Program-made: the position numbers and the translations under genes
Notes under the pieces: model-generated
Seen by the model: only the letters and a program-made list of their open reading frames with translations
Told to the model about the DNA's origin: nothing
The model's database searches: none
Shown here: positions 18,437-27,028 of the stretch, piece after piece
Numbering within the stretch: position 1 is the stretch's first letter
Layout of the letters: each line of letters starts with the position of its first letter
Source: JABAAI01 sp965261955
GTDB taxonomy: Bacteria > Spirochaetota > Leptospiria > Leptospirales > Leptonemataceae
Assembly: GCA_965261955.1 (NCBI GenBank)
Contig: CBDHEM010000071.1
Span: 372,001 to 436,000, forward strand
Reading direction: 5' to 3'
DNA: 64,000 nucleotides

Positions 18437-18814
18437 ATGGAAATCCAATCAACAAAGGGAGTTTACTTTCCAAATCATATGCCAAAAGTAATTGGTGCGA
18501 GAAGATATTCTGACTTTACTATGCAATCTTCCCATCCCCTACACATGGTGCCAGCTCAGCAGGCAAACAATGCAATTGGGAAAACGAGCTCTACTCAAAA
18601 TTTTGGAGAACTGTTGCAAGGACTCATTCAAGGAGTAGAAAAGATAGATAATACTTCCAAAAAATTAACAACACAGTCTGTGTACGATCCTAATTCTGTA
18701 GAAGTTCATAAAGTTTTACTAGCTGCTGAAAAGGCACGCTTTACACTCAATTTTACTAAGGCTATTTCTGATGGTATGATACGTGCCTTTAAAGAGCTCA
18801 GTTCACCACGATAA
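18437..18814 (+). CDS. fliE: Flagellar hook-basal body complex protein FliE
   Basis: Links the MS ring to the rod. The 125-residue length, the helical C-terminal part (TQSVYDPNSVEVHKVLLAAEKARFTLNFTKAISDGMIRAFKEL) and the position after flgC fit FliE. A strong ribosome site (AGGAGGG) lies 6 bases before the ATG. In many bacteria fliF would follow; here dusA follows on the opposite strand, so the operon ends after fliE. Confidence 0.93.
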   Translation: MEIQSTKGVYFPNHMPKVIGARRYSDFTMQSSHPLHMVPAQQANNAIGKTSSTQNFGELLQGLIQGVEKIDNTSKKLTTQSVYDPNSVEVHKVLLAAEKARFTLNFTKAISDGMIRAFKELSSPR

Positions 18815-18879
18815 AAAATCCGAAACATAACTTTCGTGGCCAGACCTCATAAAAAAATATCTATCTAATCTTGCTTCTC

Positions 18880-20148
18880 TCATCTTAGGAAATTAGCGGC
18901 ATCCTTATGTAAATTAGCTTTGGGTATTTTTTCTAAAACGGCTGAGGGAATTTGGCTTTTGGCCTTTTTCAAAAAAATCTTAGGGGCTTCTTCTTTATTA
19001 TTTGCAAGCGTTAAATAACGCCGCCAAAAACGAGCCCCTGGAATACCTGTAAAGAAATTCAGAGCATGGCGAAGTATTCTAGACCTATCTTCTTTTTTTG
19101 GCCACTGTTCTAGGTAATCCTCCAAAAAGTTTAGAACTTGCTGCCTAGTGGACGGCACCTCTTTCTCAGAATAGAAGCAGCTGTCTGCGAGAGAAAAAGC
19201 ATAAGGGTTTTCATAAGCCCCACGGCCAATCATCACTCCCCCAAGTCTCCCTCTACCCCTCTTTCCCAGATTGAACGAGGAGATGGGAGAAGTGGAGAAG
19301 ACTGTGTCTTTTGTACATGCCACATCAGAATTTCCAATGGATTTTTCCAAATCAAAGTCAATTAAAATCCGCTTGGCACTCTCAAGTTCTCGTATTCCTC
19401 CATTTAGCACAAAAGAAAGATGAGGAAATTCTTTGACTAGCTTATAAACGAAATCATAGCGCAAGGGCGGTATTTTTCGGTTTTTTTTGGGGGAGAGGCT
19501 AGCTAAGAGGGCAGAACGTGCATGTACAATATAATGTCGACAACCAGCTCTAGCCACCTCACCCACAAAGAATACCAATTTACTATAGATCTCTTCTACA
19601 TTCATCTCTAGACCTATACCTAGACGATGTTTGATCGTGATGGGAATGGTACAGCATGATTGCATCTTTGCGTAGCATTCTGCCACTAGTGAAGGGAGCT
19701 CCATTAGGGAAGCTCCAAAACTACCAGCTACAGCTCGACTACTTGGACAACCCACATTCAAATTAACCTGATCATACCCCATATCTTCTGCTATACGGGC
19801 ACAAATAGCCAACTCTTTAGGGTTCGCTCCTCCCAATTGTAAAACAAGTGGCTTTTCCACAGGGGAAAAGGCAAGTAAACGAGAGCTATCACCACGTAAA
19901 ATCGCACTAGTCGAAATCATTTCTGTGTAGAGTAAGGTATGGCGGGTGATACCACGCATAAGATAGCGAAAATGACGATCGGTATTTCCCATCATAGGGG
20001 CTACACTAAGAGGACCAAGGGATGAAAAAGACGTTCCTTTTACTTTCTTCTCCTGCGATATCAAATACGATGAGAGATGCTTTTTATTTCGCAAAAAAGG
20101 TTCTTCTTCCATAGCGGCGTAATACTCTAAAGCGACGTAATACTCCAA
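18880..20148 (-). CDS. dusA: tRNA-dihydrouridine synthase (DusA type)
   Basis: FMN enzyme that reduces uridines in the tRNA D-loop. Signature blocks: VAPMMGNTDRHFRYLMR near residue 50, TEMISTSAILRGD, PLVLQLGGANPKELA, and QVNLNVGCPSSRAVAGSFGASLM containing the catalytic Cys; then IKHRLGIG, HARSALL and NGGI for FMN binding, and GVMIGRGAYENPYAF. The order fits DusA best. At 422 residues it is longer than usual (about 330): a charged N-terminal tail and an insert near residue 270. The first 12 codons hold an 18-bp imperfect tandem duplication (EYYVAL / EYYAAM), so the true start may be further in. Confidence 0.92.
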   Translation of the reverse strand: MEYYVALEYYAAMEEEPFLRNKKHLSSYLISQEKKVKGTSFSSLGPLSVAPMMGNTDRHFRYLMRGITRHTLLYTEMISTSAILRGDSSRLLAFSPVEKPLVLQLGGANPKELAICARIAEDMGYDQVNLNVGCPSSRAVAGSFGASLMELPSLVAECYAKMQSCCTIPITIKHRLGIGLEMNVEEIYSKLVFFVGEVARAGCRHYIVHARSALLASLSPKKNRKIPPLRYDFVYKLVKEFPHLSFVLNGGIRELESAKRILIDFDLEKSIGNSDVACTKDTVFSTSPISSFNLGKRGRGRLGGVMIGRGAYENPYAFSLADSCFYSEKEVPSTRQQVLNFLEDYLEQWPKKEDRSRILRHALNFFTGIPGARFWRRYLTLANNKEEAPKIFLKKAKSQIPSAVLEKIPKANLHKDAANFLR

Positions 20149-20345
20149 AAAGTTTGGAATACTTGAAGACCCATCTTCAACAAGGTAAAAGTAGGAGCTT
20201 ATATCATCCTTTTTTTATACTTTAGCCATTCACTTTTTATAACTTGGGCATTCACTTTTGATTTGCCTAACAACGCCAAGCAATTTTATTAAATAAAAGA
20301 ACACTAGAATATAACTTGAATTCACATAAGCACAAAAATAAGGCC

Positions 20346-20545
20346 CTTCATGGGAACGTGGCTTGAATGAAAACTACAATAGCTCGCTAAGACAATTCTT
20401 TCCAAAGAAAATACCTTAGAAAATACCTTTGCAACAAGTAAGCGAAAAAGAGCTATTCAAAACCACTGACTTAACGAATAACCGACCTATAATACTCGGG
20501 AGGTCTTTTCTCATACAACGGGAACGGACCATAAATATATATACT
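20346..20545 (+). mobile_element. Solo 3' end of an IS30-family element
   Basis: This stretch aligns with the end of the IS30 remnant at 48745-48955: TTCATGGGAACrTrG.TTGAATGAAAAC, CAATTCTTTCCAAAG, CAAGTAAGCGAAAA.GGCTATTCAAAA, and GGTCTTTTCTC.CACA.xGGGAA. A 12-bp unit (AGAAAATACCTT) is duplicated at 20406-20429. Nothing functional remains. Confidence 0.7.
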
Positions 20546-20609
20546 TCGGGAGTGTGAATTATTTCGTGTAAATGGCTTGTACTCTAAAACCCAAAAAAAG
20601 GAGTAGACT

Positions 20610-20732
20610 ATGAGTCAATTAATAAACGTTCAAAGAGAAGAAGAACTTGTTTATAGTACAAGTATAAAAAAAGCTGAAGCAACCTTGGATAAATTGCTAC
20701 AAGAAGGGACTGTTGTAAAACACAAAAAATAG
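20610..20732 (+). pseudogene. Short ORF cut off by MITE copy E
   Basis: A clear ribosome site (AGGAG, 20599-20603) precedes an ATG that opens MSQLINVQREEELVYSTSIK..., a charged helical sequence. After 32 codons the frame enters the MITE at 20706 and ends at a stop inside it. It is therefore probably the 5' end of a gene destroyed by the insertion. The family is not recognised. The 721-base gap between dusA and the aminotransferase holds this, the IS30 end and MITE E. Confidence 0.45.
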
Positions 20733-20811
20733 GAAAGTAACCGTCTAGAATGCCTTAACTCGGCGTTTCATAGCGCTCTATTTGCAATTATTTACATTTT
20801 GCAACAGTCCC
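20706..20811. mobile_element. MITE copy E (best-preserved ends)
   Basis: The 106-bp element has perfect 10-bp terminal inverted repeats GGGACTGTTG / CAACAGTCCC and inner similarity with copy D over most of its length. It truncates the short ORF that starts at 20610. No target duplication is obvious. Confidence 0.85.
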
Positions 20812-20869
20812 ATAAGATAAAAAAAAATTAGAAGTATATCCGGAATATTCAGAGTAATATTTTTTCAAT

Positions 20870-22018
20870 ATGTCCCTACACCTATCAAAAGATAATCATC
20901 AATATTTCCCACTTTCAAAACGTATGGTACATATAGATACATCGGCTATACGTCAAATGTTTGATCTGAGTTCTCAACTTAAAGATCCCATTAATCTCTC
21001 CATTGGACAGCCACATTTCCCTACTCCTACTCCCATTTGTGAAGCTCTCATAAAAGCTGTAAAGGATGGTAAAACATCCTACACACAAACTCAAGGCATC
21101 CTAGAGCTTCGTGAACGCATGGCACAAAAATACGAAGAAAAAAATAATTTCAAAGCAAACCCGGAGGATATTATCATTAGTTCTGGTGTGGCTTCTTTAA
21201 TTCAGCTTATCTGTATGGCTTGTATAGAACCACAAGATTGTATACTTCTAACAGACCCATGCTTTTTAATTTACCGTAGTTTATCAATTTTTTTTGGGGC
21301 ACAGATAGAGTATATACCAGAAAACTTTACAGAGGAAGACATAACACAACTAGACTCAAGTAAACTAAAACTGATTATCATCAGTAACCCCTCTAACCCA
21401 ACTGGCCATATCCAAACAAAAGAACAAATACATCTGTTGGCAGAGCTAGCCGAAAAAAGTGGAGCCATTCTTGTTTGTGATGAAATTTATGAATTGTATG
21501 ACTATGATAATTCTTTTCAAAGCCCAGCCTCTTATTATCCTAAAACTCTCACGCTTAGCGGTTTTTCCAAATCTTACAGCATGACGGGCTTACGCTTAGC
21601 CGCAGCAACTGGACCAAAGGAAATTATTCAGTCTATGATTACCCTACAACAATATACAGTTGTCTGTGCCCCTACTCCTGTACAATATGCTGGCCTCACC
21701 GCTCTAGATATGGATATGAGTCACCATATCACACTTTATAAAAATAATCGCGACTACTGCTTAGCACAGTTAGAAAAAGAGAACTATTCTGGTCGTTCTA
21801 TTTGCTATCCTGCGGGAGCCTTTTATATTTTTCTTCGATTAACCAAAGAAGAAGAGAATGCTGATCAAAAATTCGTAGAGCGTGCCATACGTGAAAAACA
21901 ACTCCTTGTTGTTCCCGGACATATTTTTTCCCGCTCAAGCCAATTTATTCGCCTTTCCTATGCCACAGAAGAAAAAAATATAAAACGTGGGATCAAAGCA
22001 CTCCTAGAATTACTATAA
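20870..22018 (+). CDS. Class I/II (aspartate-type) aminotransferase
   Basis: PLP-dependent aminotransferase of 382 residues. Visible motifs: NLSIGQPHFPTP near residue 42, the TQGILELRERMAQKY segment, SGVASLIQLI, IISNPSNPTGHI (substrate/PLP site), VCDEIYELYDYD, and the PLP Lys in SGFSKSYSMTGLRLAAA near residue 235; the late Arg in FIRLSYA binds a carboxylate. The exact amino acid pair is not clear; aspartate, or the kynurenine/arginine-like branch, are both possible. The next gene starts 6 bases after its stop, so the two are co-transcribed. MITE E lies just upstream and no clear ribosome site is seen. Confidence 0.85.
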   Translation: MSLHLSKDNHQYFPLSKRMVHIDTSAIRQMFDLSSQLKDPINLSIGQPHFPTPTPICEALIKAVKDGKTSYTQTQGILELRERMAQKYEEKNNFKANPEDIIISSGVASLIQLICMACIEPQDCILLTDPCFLIYRSLSIFFGAQIEYIPENFTEEDITQLDSSKLKLIIISNPSNPTGHIQTKEQIHLLAELAEKSGAILVCDEIYELYDYDNSFQSPASYYPKTLTLSGFSKSYSMTGLRLAAATGPKEIIQSMITLQQYTVVCAPTPVQYAGLTALDMDMSHHITLYKNNRDYCLAQLEKENYSGRSICYPAGAFYIFLRLTKEEENADQKFVERAIREKQLLVVPGHIFSRSSQFIRLSYATEEKNIKRGIKALLELL

Positions 22019-22024
22019 GTTTAT

Positions 22025-22822
22025 ATGCACTTACTTCAAACCTTTTCCTATCTCTATGTCTTTCTTATAGGTCTCGCTTTGGGTAGTTTTTATACTGCTT
22101 TGGCCAATCGTATTCTGTATTATTTTTATGGCCCAGAGCGTAAGGGTCTCAAAAAAGGTATATGGAAAACCATACTATTGAAGCCATCTTTTTGTTTTTC
22201 ATGTAAATTAAAAATAACTCCCAGCTCTCTTTTACCACTTTGGGGCTATATAATGAATAAGGGCACTTGCCAATATTGTAAAAAGCCTATTGGTATAGGA
22301 AACCTATTGGGAGAATTGTATATGGGTCTACTCGGAGTATGTTTATACGCACAAGGCTATACTTGGTCGATGATACTTTTTACTTTACTTTTCTCTGGGC
22401 ATCTTTATATTTCACATTATACAGACAGTCGCTATTTTTTTCTAGATCCTGAAAATACTGTTTTCTTATTTTTATGGGGGATTGCCTTCCTGATTAGTCG
22501 TTATGGATTGCAACTAGAAAATGTGCAAAACCATCTACTTGCTTTTACCGGTACGCTGGTTATTTTTGGACTTCTTTTTTTGGCTTCCCGACTAGGCCGG
22601 GGCTTGGGCCTTGGAGATGTTATACTATCATCTGTGGTCGCACTTTTTTTAGGTATACCTTGGGCTTTAGTTACTTTCCAAATTGGAGCCGCCACTAGCA
22701 TACTGTACATAATACTCATCCAAAAGAATCTTCGCTCACCTGCCCCTTTAGGAAGCTGTATTGCCCTTAGTGTTCTTTTGGTTATACCCTTATCCAATTT
22801 TATCTCACCTCCCTTTTCCTAA
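22025..22822 (+). CDS. Prepilin peptidase (A24 family)
   Basis: Integral membrane aspartic protease that cleaves and N-methylates type IV prepilins or pseudopilins. The order is typical: a first membrane segment with GLALGSFYTALANR, a cytosolic loop with two CxxC pairs (CFSCK and CQYCK, zinc type), several membrane helices, the first catalytic Asp in YTDSRYFF near residue 140, and the second in GLGLGDV near residue 198. In the first site the usual IPN after the Asp is lost. At 265 residues it is of normal size. With gspC at 37869 it points to a type II secretion system; the pseudopilin genes are outside the window. Confidence 0.9.
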   Translation: MHLLQTFSYLYVFLIGLALGSFYTALANRILYYFYGPERKGLKKGIWKTILLKPSFCFSCKLKITPSSLLPLWGYIMNKGTCQYCKKPIGIGNLLGELYMGLLGVCLYAQGYTWSMILFTLLFSGHLYISHYTDSRYFFLDPENTVFLFLWGIAFLISRYGLQLENVQNHLLAFTGTLVIFGLLFLASRLGRGLGLGDVILSSVVALFLGIPWALVTFQIGAATSILYIILIQKNLRSPAPLGSCIALSVLLVIPLSNFISPPFS

Positions 22823-22937
22823 AAATATATTCCACGTCATTCAATTCATAATTTGAAAATAAATTTATACTTTTTATATCATAGCCAAAAACAAATAGAA
22901 ATTGAATTTTATATAAATTTGTGTCGATCTTGACTGT

Positions 22938-23225
22938 ATGGTGGTGGAATCTGGCTCTCCTAATGCTTCTCGAATACCCGGCATATATGCCTATCCTATT
23001 CATAGATATAGTAACCAGGCCATTTCTCCTATAAGTGGAGTCAATCCATCAAATACAAAAACAGTATCCATTCAAGCGAATGCTCTAAAAACTCAGCAAA
23101 TTCAAAAAAATTTACATACGCAAAAAGTATTTGCCCAACATGAAGACACAAAAACTTTTTACGAAGGACGTGTATTCCAAAATAATTCTTCTACAAAAGG
23201 CCTTATATTTGATATAACTGTTTAG
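22938..23225 (+). CDS. Small hypothetical protein
   Basis: A 95-residue polar protein (many Ser, Asn, Gln, Lys) with no signal peptide or membrane segment. It lies between the prepilin peptidase and atpG on the same strand, with gaps of about 115 bases on both sides. It has no motif I recognise. The end, KTFYEGRVFQNNSSTKGLIFDITV, looks structured. It may be a real small gene, but the start is unsure because no good ribosome site precedes the ATG. Confidence 0.4.
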   Translation: MVVESGSPNASRIPGIYAYPIHRYSNQAISPISGVNPSNTKTVSIQANALKTQQIQKNLHTQKVFAQHEDTKTFYEGRVFQNNSSTKGLIFDITV

Positions 23226-23339
23226 CAAAATCAAAAATAGGAAAATATTTATAGTTCAAAGAAAAAAAGGATCGAATGTTCATATCTTACCACTATAAAA
23301 AATTCTTGTAAAGAAATACAGAGGCCATCTCTGTGTACC

Positions 23340-24227
23340 ATGGCTGGTGTAAAGAGCATCAAGAAGCGAATTGGTTCGGTCAAAAGCACTTGTAAAATAA
23401 CCCGTACCATGGAAATGGTCTCTACAGCAAAATCTAGAAAATTAGTTGCTCGCGTTTCTTCAGCAAACTTTTATAAAAATAAACTCTGTCAAATTACGGA
23501 AAGACTAAAGGGAGAGCTTGATCAGACTCAATCTCCTTATCTACGACAAGAAAAGAGGGTGAAAAAATCAGCTCTCATTGTTGTGAGTACGAATCGAGGC
23601 CTATGTGGTGGTTATAATGCAAATCTTCTACGAATGTCTCATGAACATTATAAAAAAATAGAATCTAACGAAAACAAATGTGACCTCTATGTCATTGGAA
23701 AGAAAGGTATTTCGTTTTATAAATTTTTACACATTCCTATATTTAAAACCTATACACATATCGATGATAACCTCACTCAAATAGAAGCAGAAAGGATGTC
23801 TCTGTCTTTCATGGGGAAATTTACGAAGAAAGACTATGATCGTATTGATATTGCAAGTACTGTATACTACTCTGCAGGCAATCAAAAACCGGCTATCCTG
23901 CCCTTTTTACCATTACAATTAGATTCTATTGCACAAACAAAGCTGAATGAAAAAGGGGATCACGCCCTTGATTTGAATTGTATTGTCGAACCTAGTCCAA
24001 AAGAAGTGATCTATGAACTCATCCCTCTATTTTTGAAAACAGTATTTTATAGTGCTTTTTTAGCATCTTTAGCTTCTGAACAAATTGCTCGTCGCATTGC
24101 AATGAAAAATGCAACAGATGCTGGGGAAGAGATGTTGAAATCTTTGACAAGATCATACAATCGAATTCGCCAAGCTTCCATTACTCAAGAGCTAGCTGAA
24201 ATTGTAGCCGGAGCTGATGCTATATAA
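23340..24227 (+). CDS. atpG: ATP synthase F1 subunit gamma
   Basis: Central stalk of F1Fo ATP synthase on the cytosolic face of the inner membrane. The N-terminal helix (KSIKKRIGSVKSTCKITRTMEMVSTAKSRK) and the C-terminal helix (ARRIAMKNATDAGEEMLKSLTRSYNRIRQASITQELAEIVAGADAI) are fully conserved, and the middle has LIVVSTNRGLCGGYN. The length of 295 is normal. The gene stands apart from atpA and atpD, which usually flank it, so the atp operon is split in this organism. Its end overlaps the next gene by 11 bases. Confidence 0.95.
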   Translation: MAGVKSIKKRIGSVKSTCKITRTMEMVSTAKSRKLVARVSSANFYKNKLCQITERLKGELDQTQSPYLRQEKRVKKSALIVVSTNRGLCGGYNANLLRMSHEHYKKIESNENKCDLYVIGKKGISFYKFLHIPIFKTYTHIDDNLTQIEAERMSLSFMGKFTKKDYDRIDIASTVYYSAGNQKPAILPFLPLQLDSIAQTKLNEKGDHALDLNCIVEPSPKEVIYELIPLFLKTVFYSAFLASLASEQIARRIAMKNATDAGEEMLKSLTRSYNRIRQASITQELAEIVAGADAI

Positions 24228-24765
24228 AAAAACAAAAAATAAGACAAACATACTCGTAATTATTATTTTCAGTCTCATCTGTAGTATATGTCTCCACTTT
24301 TTAATACGATCCTATTTTCTTTTCCCCTTGATTATTCGGAATAGTGATATGGAACCAAGTCTTATGAAAAATAGTTGGATCAATGTCTGGCGATTTTTTG
24401 ATAAAAAGGAATTACAAAGATGTCAGATTGTTTTTGTCTCTCATCCTAAAAATAAAAATTATAAATTACTGCGACGTATCGTTGGATTACCTAGGGAAGA
24501 AATCACTATAAACAAAGGGAAACTTTATATAAATAAAAAAATTCTGAATTGGGAAAATACACCTTGTGAAAAAAGACTCAGAAAACAATTTAAAAAGAGC
24601 AACTCTTTCAAAAGAGATTATAGCCATGAAAACTTTTATAAAACACTTTCTTTAAAAAAGAACGAATACTTCTTATTAGCTGATAATCGTCAAAATTCTA
24701 TTGATTCTCGTTTGCTTGGCCCCTTTCAACGTAATCTTATTGAAGGGATTGTTTATTCTAAATAA
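24217..24765 (+). CDS. Signal peptidase I-like protein lacking the catalytic dyad
   Basis: A 182-residue S26-like protein with one N-terminal membrane helix (about residues 10-33) and the family order: box B where SGSMxPTL is expected reads NSDMEPSL, box D where the general base is expected in YIKRxxGLPG reads LLRRIVGLPR, and box E is kept as ADNRQNSIDSRLLG. So the nucleophile Ser is Asp and the Lys is Arg; a Ser lies one position before. The rest of the fold seems intact, so this is more a pseudoenzyme or an altered paralogue than a decayed gene. It overlaps atpG by 11 bases (ATGCTATATAA), which suggests translational coupling. Confidence 0.8.
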   Translation: MLYKKTKNKTNILVIIIFSLICSICLHFLIRSYFLFPLIIRNSDMEPSLMKNSWINVWRFFDKKELQRCQIVFVSHPKNKNYKLLRRIVGLPREEITINKGKLYINKKILNWENTPCEKRLRKQFKKSNSFKRDYSHENFYKTLSLKKNEYFLLADNRQNSIDSRLLGPFQRNLIEGIVYSK

Positions 24766-24804
24766 AAGTCTCAACTGAAATATCTGATTTTTTTGAACCA
24801 AATA

Positions 24805-25200
24805 TATAGAACCCATATGAAAAGGTAACATGGAATGTTCCTCTTTAAGCTACTTTGTCATTGTAAGATTCCTTAAAAGCTTACATAGACGTGAATCCTT
24901 TAAGTGAAGTATGTGGCTTTTCTTCGTTATAAAATTTCATAAATTCTTCCAGCAGGCTGTTTTTTATAAAATCAAGTGGTTTTCATTGAGCTCTTGAGTG
25001 TGCACATAACGAATAAGTAATTCATCTATGGAAACCTTCTATGGAAACCTTCTATGGAAACCTTCAGCTTTACCGTTATGAGCAAGTGTTCTGGGCTTGA
25101 TTAAGTAATGCTCAATTCCTTGTTGTTCAAGTATTTTTTCAAAAGAGAATAACGATCCTTTTTTTTGATGTTTGTTAGTTGGATCAAGGAGAAGCCCACA
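24805..25200 (-). mobile_element. IS481-like element remnant (3' part)
   Basis: On the minus strand decayed frames encode an integrase-core C-terminus: FEKILEQQGIEHYLIKPRTLAHNGKAEGFHR, then EEFMKFYNEEKPHTSLKGFTSM and a stop near 24880. The end is GAACCCATATGAAAAGGTAACA. A 13-bp unit (TCTATGGAAACCT) is present three times at 25025-25063 and breaks the frame inside the NGKAE region. The left part of the element is missing. Confidence 0.7.
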
Positions 25201-25255
25201 AATATTAAAAAAACTTGAGACAGAATATTTGTAATTAATAAAGCAGTCATATAAT

Positions 25256-26167
25256 TTATTTTAAATTTAATTCGTAAATCACTTTGTGCTGTTTAACAAC
25301 TGTATCTAAGATAAATCCAACAAATAAAGATAAAATACTAATAATCATTATTCCTAATGATTATATAATTTTCGGTATTATAGTCACTAATTCAGCTTTA
25401 ATAAATTCTATAAAAACAGACATTGAAAAACCAATACTCAACATAAATAATAGCAACGATAATAAGCTAAAAAATGTTAAAGGTTTATAATCTTTAAATA
25501 GCGAAAAAACAGTTTTGATAATTTTAAATCCATCAGAAAAAGTATTGAGTTTAGATATGCTACCTTTTGGGCGGTCACGATAATTTACAGGAATTTCAAT
25601 AATTTTAACTCTTTTATCAAGCGCATGTAGTGTCATCTCTGTTTCAATTTCGAACCCACTACTCATTACAGGCATATTTTTCACAAATTTGCGATTAAAA
25701 ACTCTGTATCCCGTCATTATGTCGTTTAATTTTTCTTTAAATAATTTATTAATTAACCAGCAAACTAAATTGTTACCAAAATGGTTAAACCTCCTTTTAT
25801 TTTCAGTCAAATATTGTCCTTGTGAAAGTCTATCACCAATTACCATATCTGCATTTTTATCATTTAGTAACTTTATTAATTTATGAACGTTATCAGCAGG
25901 ATGGGTATTATCAGCATCTGCCATAACAAAAATATCTGCCTCTATGTCCCGAAACATGGCACGAATTACATTGCCTTTGCCTTGGATGGTTTCATGACGC
26001 ACAATTTCTCGATTTTTTACTGCTATTTTTACAGAGTTATCAGAAGAATTATTGTCATAGACAAAAACATTTGCTTCTGATAGTTCTTTTCTAAAATTAT
26101 TTATGACCGCTGCTAATGTTTCTTCTTCATTGTAGTAGGGTAATAAAACTGCTATTTTTTGTTTCAT
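25256..26167 (-). pseudogene. Glycosyltransferase family 2 (DPM1-like), frameshifted near the C-terminus
   Basis: Membrane-linked GT-A transferase of the polyprenyl-phosphate sugar synthase type. The catalytic part is intact: VLLPYYNEEETL, VYDNNSSDNS, GKGNVIRAMF, the metal-binding ADADNTHP near residue 95, GDRL, and MTGYRVFNRKF. Two C-terminal membrane helices begin near residue 225. The frame stops at 25361, but a one-base shift restores SLGIMIISILSLFVGFILDTVV...ELNLK, the normal ending of this family, down to 25256. Only the last helix is lost, so activity might survive. Such enzymes charge undecaprenyl phosphate for GtrA-type flippases; a GtrA fragment lies at 28421. Confidence 0.85.
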
Positions 26168-26354
26168 TTTTAGTTTTTCTCTTATCTATGGTGAGAAGAG
26201 GATGCTGTTTAAGGAATCTGTTTGTGTTGTCTAGTTTGCCTGTGGGAGGGAGGAAAGGAGTTATAGATCTTGCTTGTTCATAACCTGTCTATCCTCCCGT
26301 GTTTGGGTTTACTGATAGACAGTTACACAGACTTTAGTATGGCATCGGAGATTC

Positions 26355-27028
26355 TCATTTTTTAATCGCCTCAAGCATTAGATTTTTCCCAATGATATAC
26401 TTGAAGCCTACTTTATCTAGAAATAAACTAAATGGAAGTAAAAATTTATCATAGAAAATGACAGATTTTTTGTCTATTACCCCTGTTTGGTTAATTTTGT
26501 TATAAATGAAGGAAGCAAAAAATCCTAAAGAGTCAAAGAAATGACAATAATTCACTACAAAACCAGTGCTTTCAAATAATTTTATTAAATCATTTTTTTC
26601 ATAACGACGATAATGCCCTACAACCTTATCCATTTTTGAAAATAACACATTTTTGCAGGAAGAAAAACTCGCACAACTCCATTGACATTTAGGTGTTTAT
26701 AAAATTGTTCAACAATTAATTTATCATATTCAATATGCTCTAAAACATTAGATGAATAAATCAAATCAAATTTACTTTGTATTTCATCAAATGACCGGTA
26801 TGCCTTGTATTTTAGCGAGGAATGAAAAGATTCATCGGCTTCAATGACTGCTATATTTTCGCCATTAAGACGATTGCAAAATTCACCCAAACCAGCACCA
26901 AAATCTAAAACAAGTATATTTCTTTCAATATTTTTGGTTAAAAAATTAAATATTTCCTGATTACATTTAATCGCACAATGCATTACGTCCAGGTTTTCCT
27001 TGCCCTCAAAAGAGTAGCCTTCATTCAT
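26355..27028 (-). pseudogene. Class I SAM-dependent methyltransferase, one-base frameshift
   Basis: The first frame (26618-27028) has the SAM-binding motif VLDFGAGLGEF near residue 43 and FDLIYSSNVLEHIE, as in methyltransferase type 11/12 families. At about 26655 the frame breaks in an A run: adding one A to GCAAAAATGTG restores LPAKNVLFSKMDKVVGHYRRYEK, which leads straight into the second frame (26355-26648). The GHYRRY motif is typical of these sugar-biosynthesis-linked methyltransferases. The homopolymer indel makes this a recent pseudogene (or a sequencing error). Its ATG overlaps the stop of the upstream membrane protein remnant. Confidence 0.8.
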
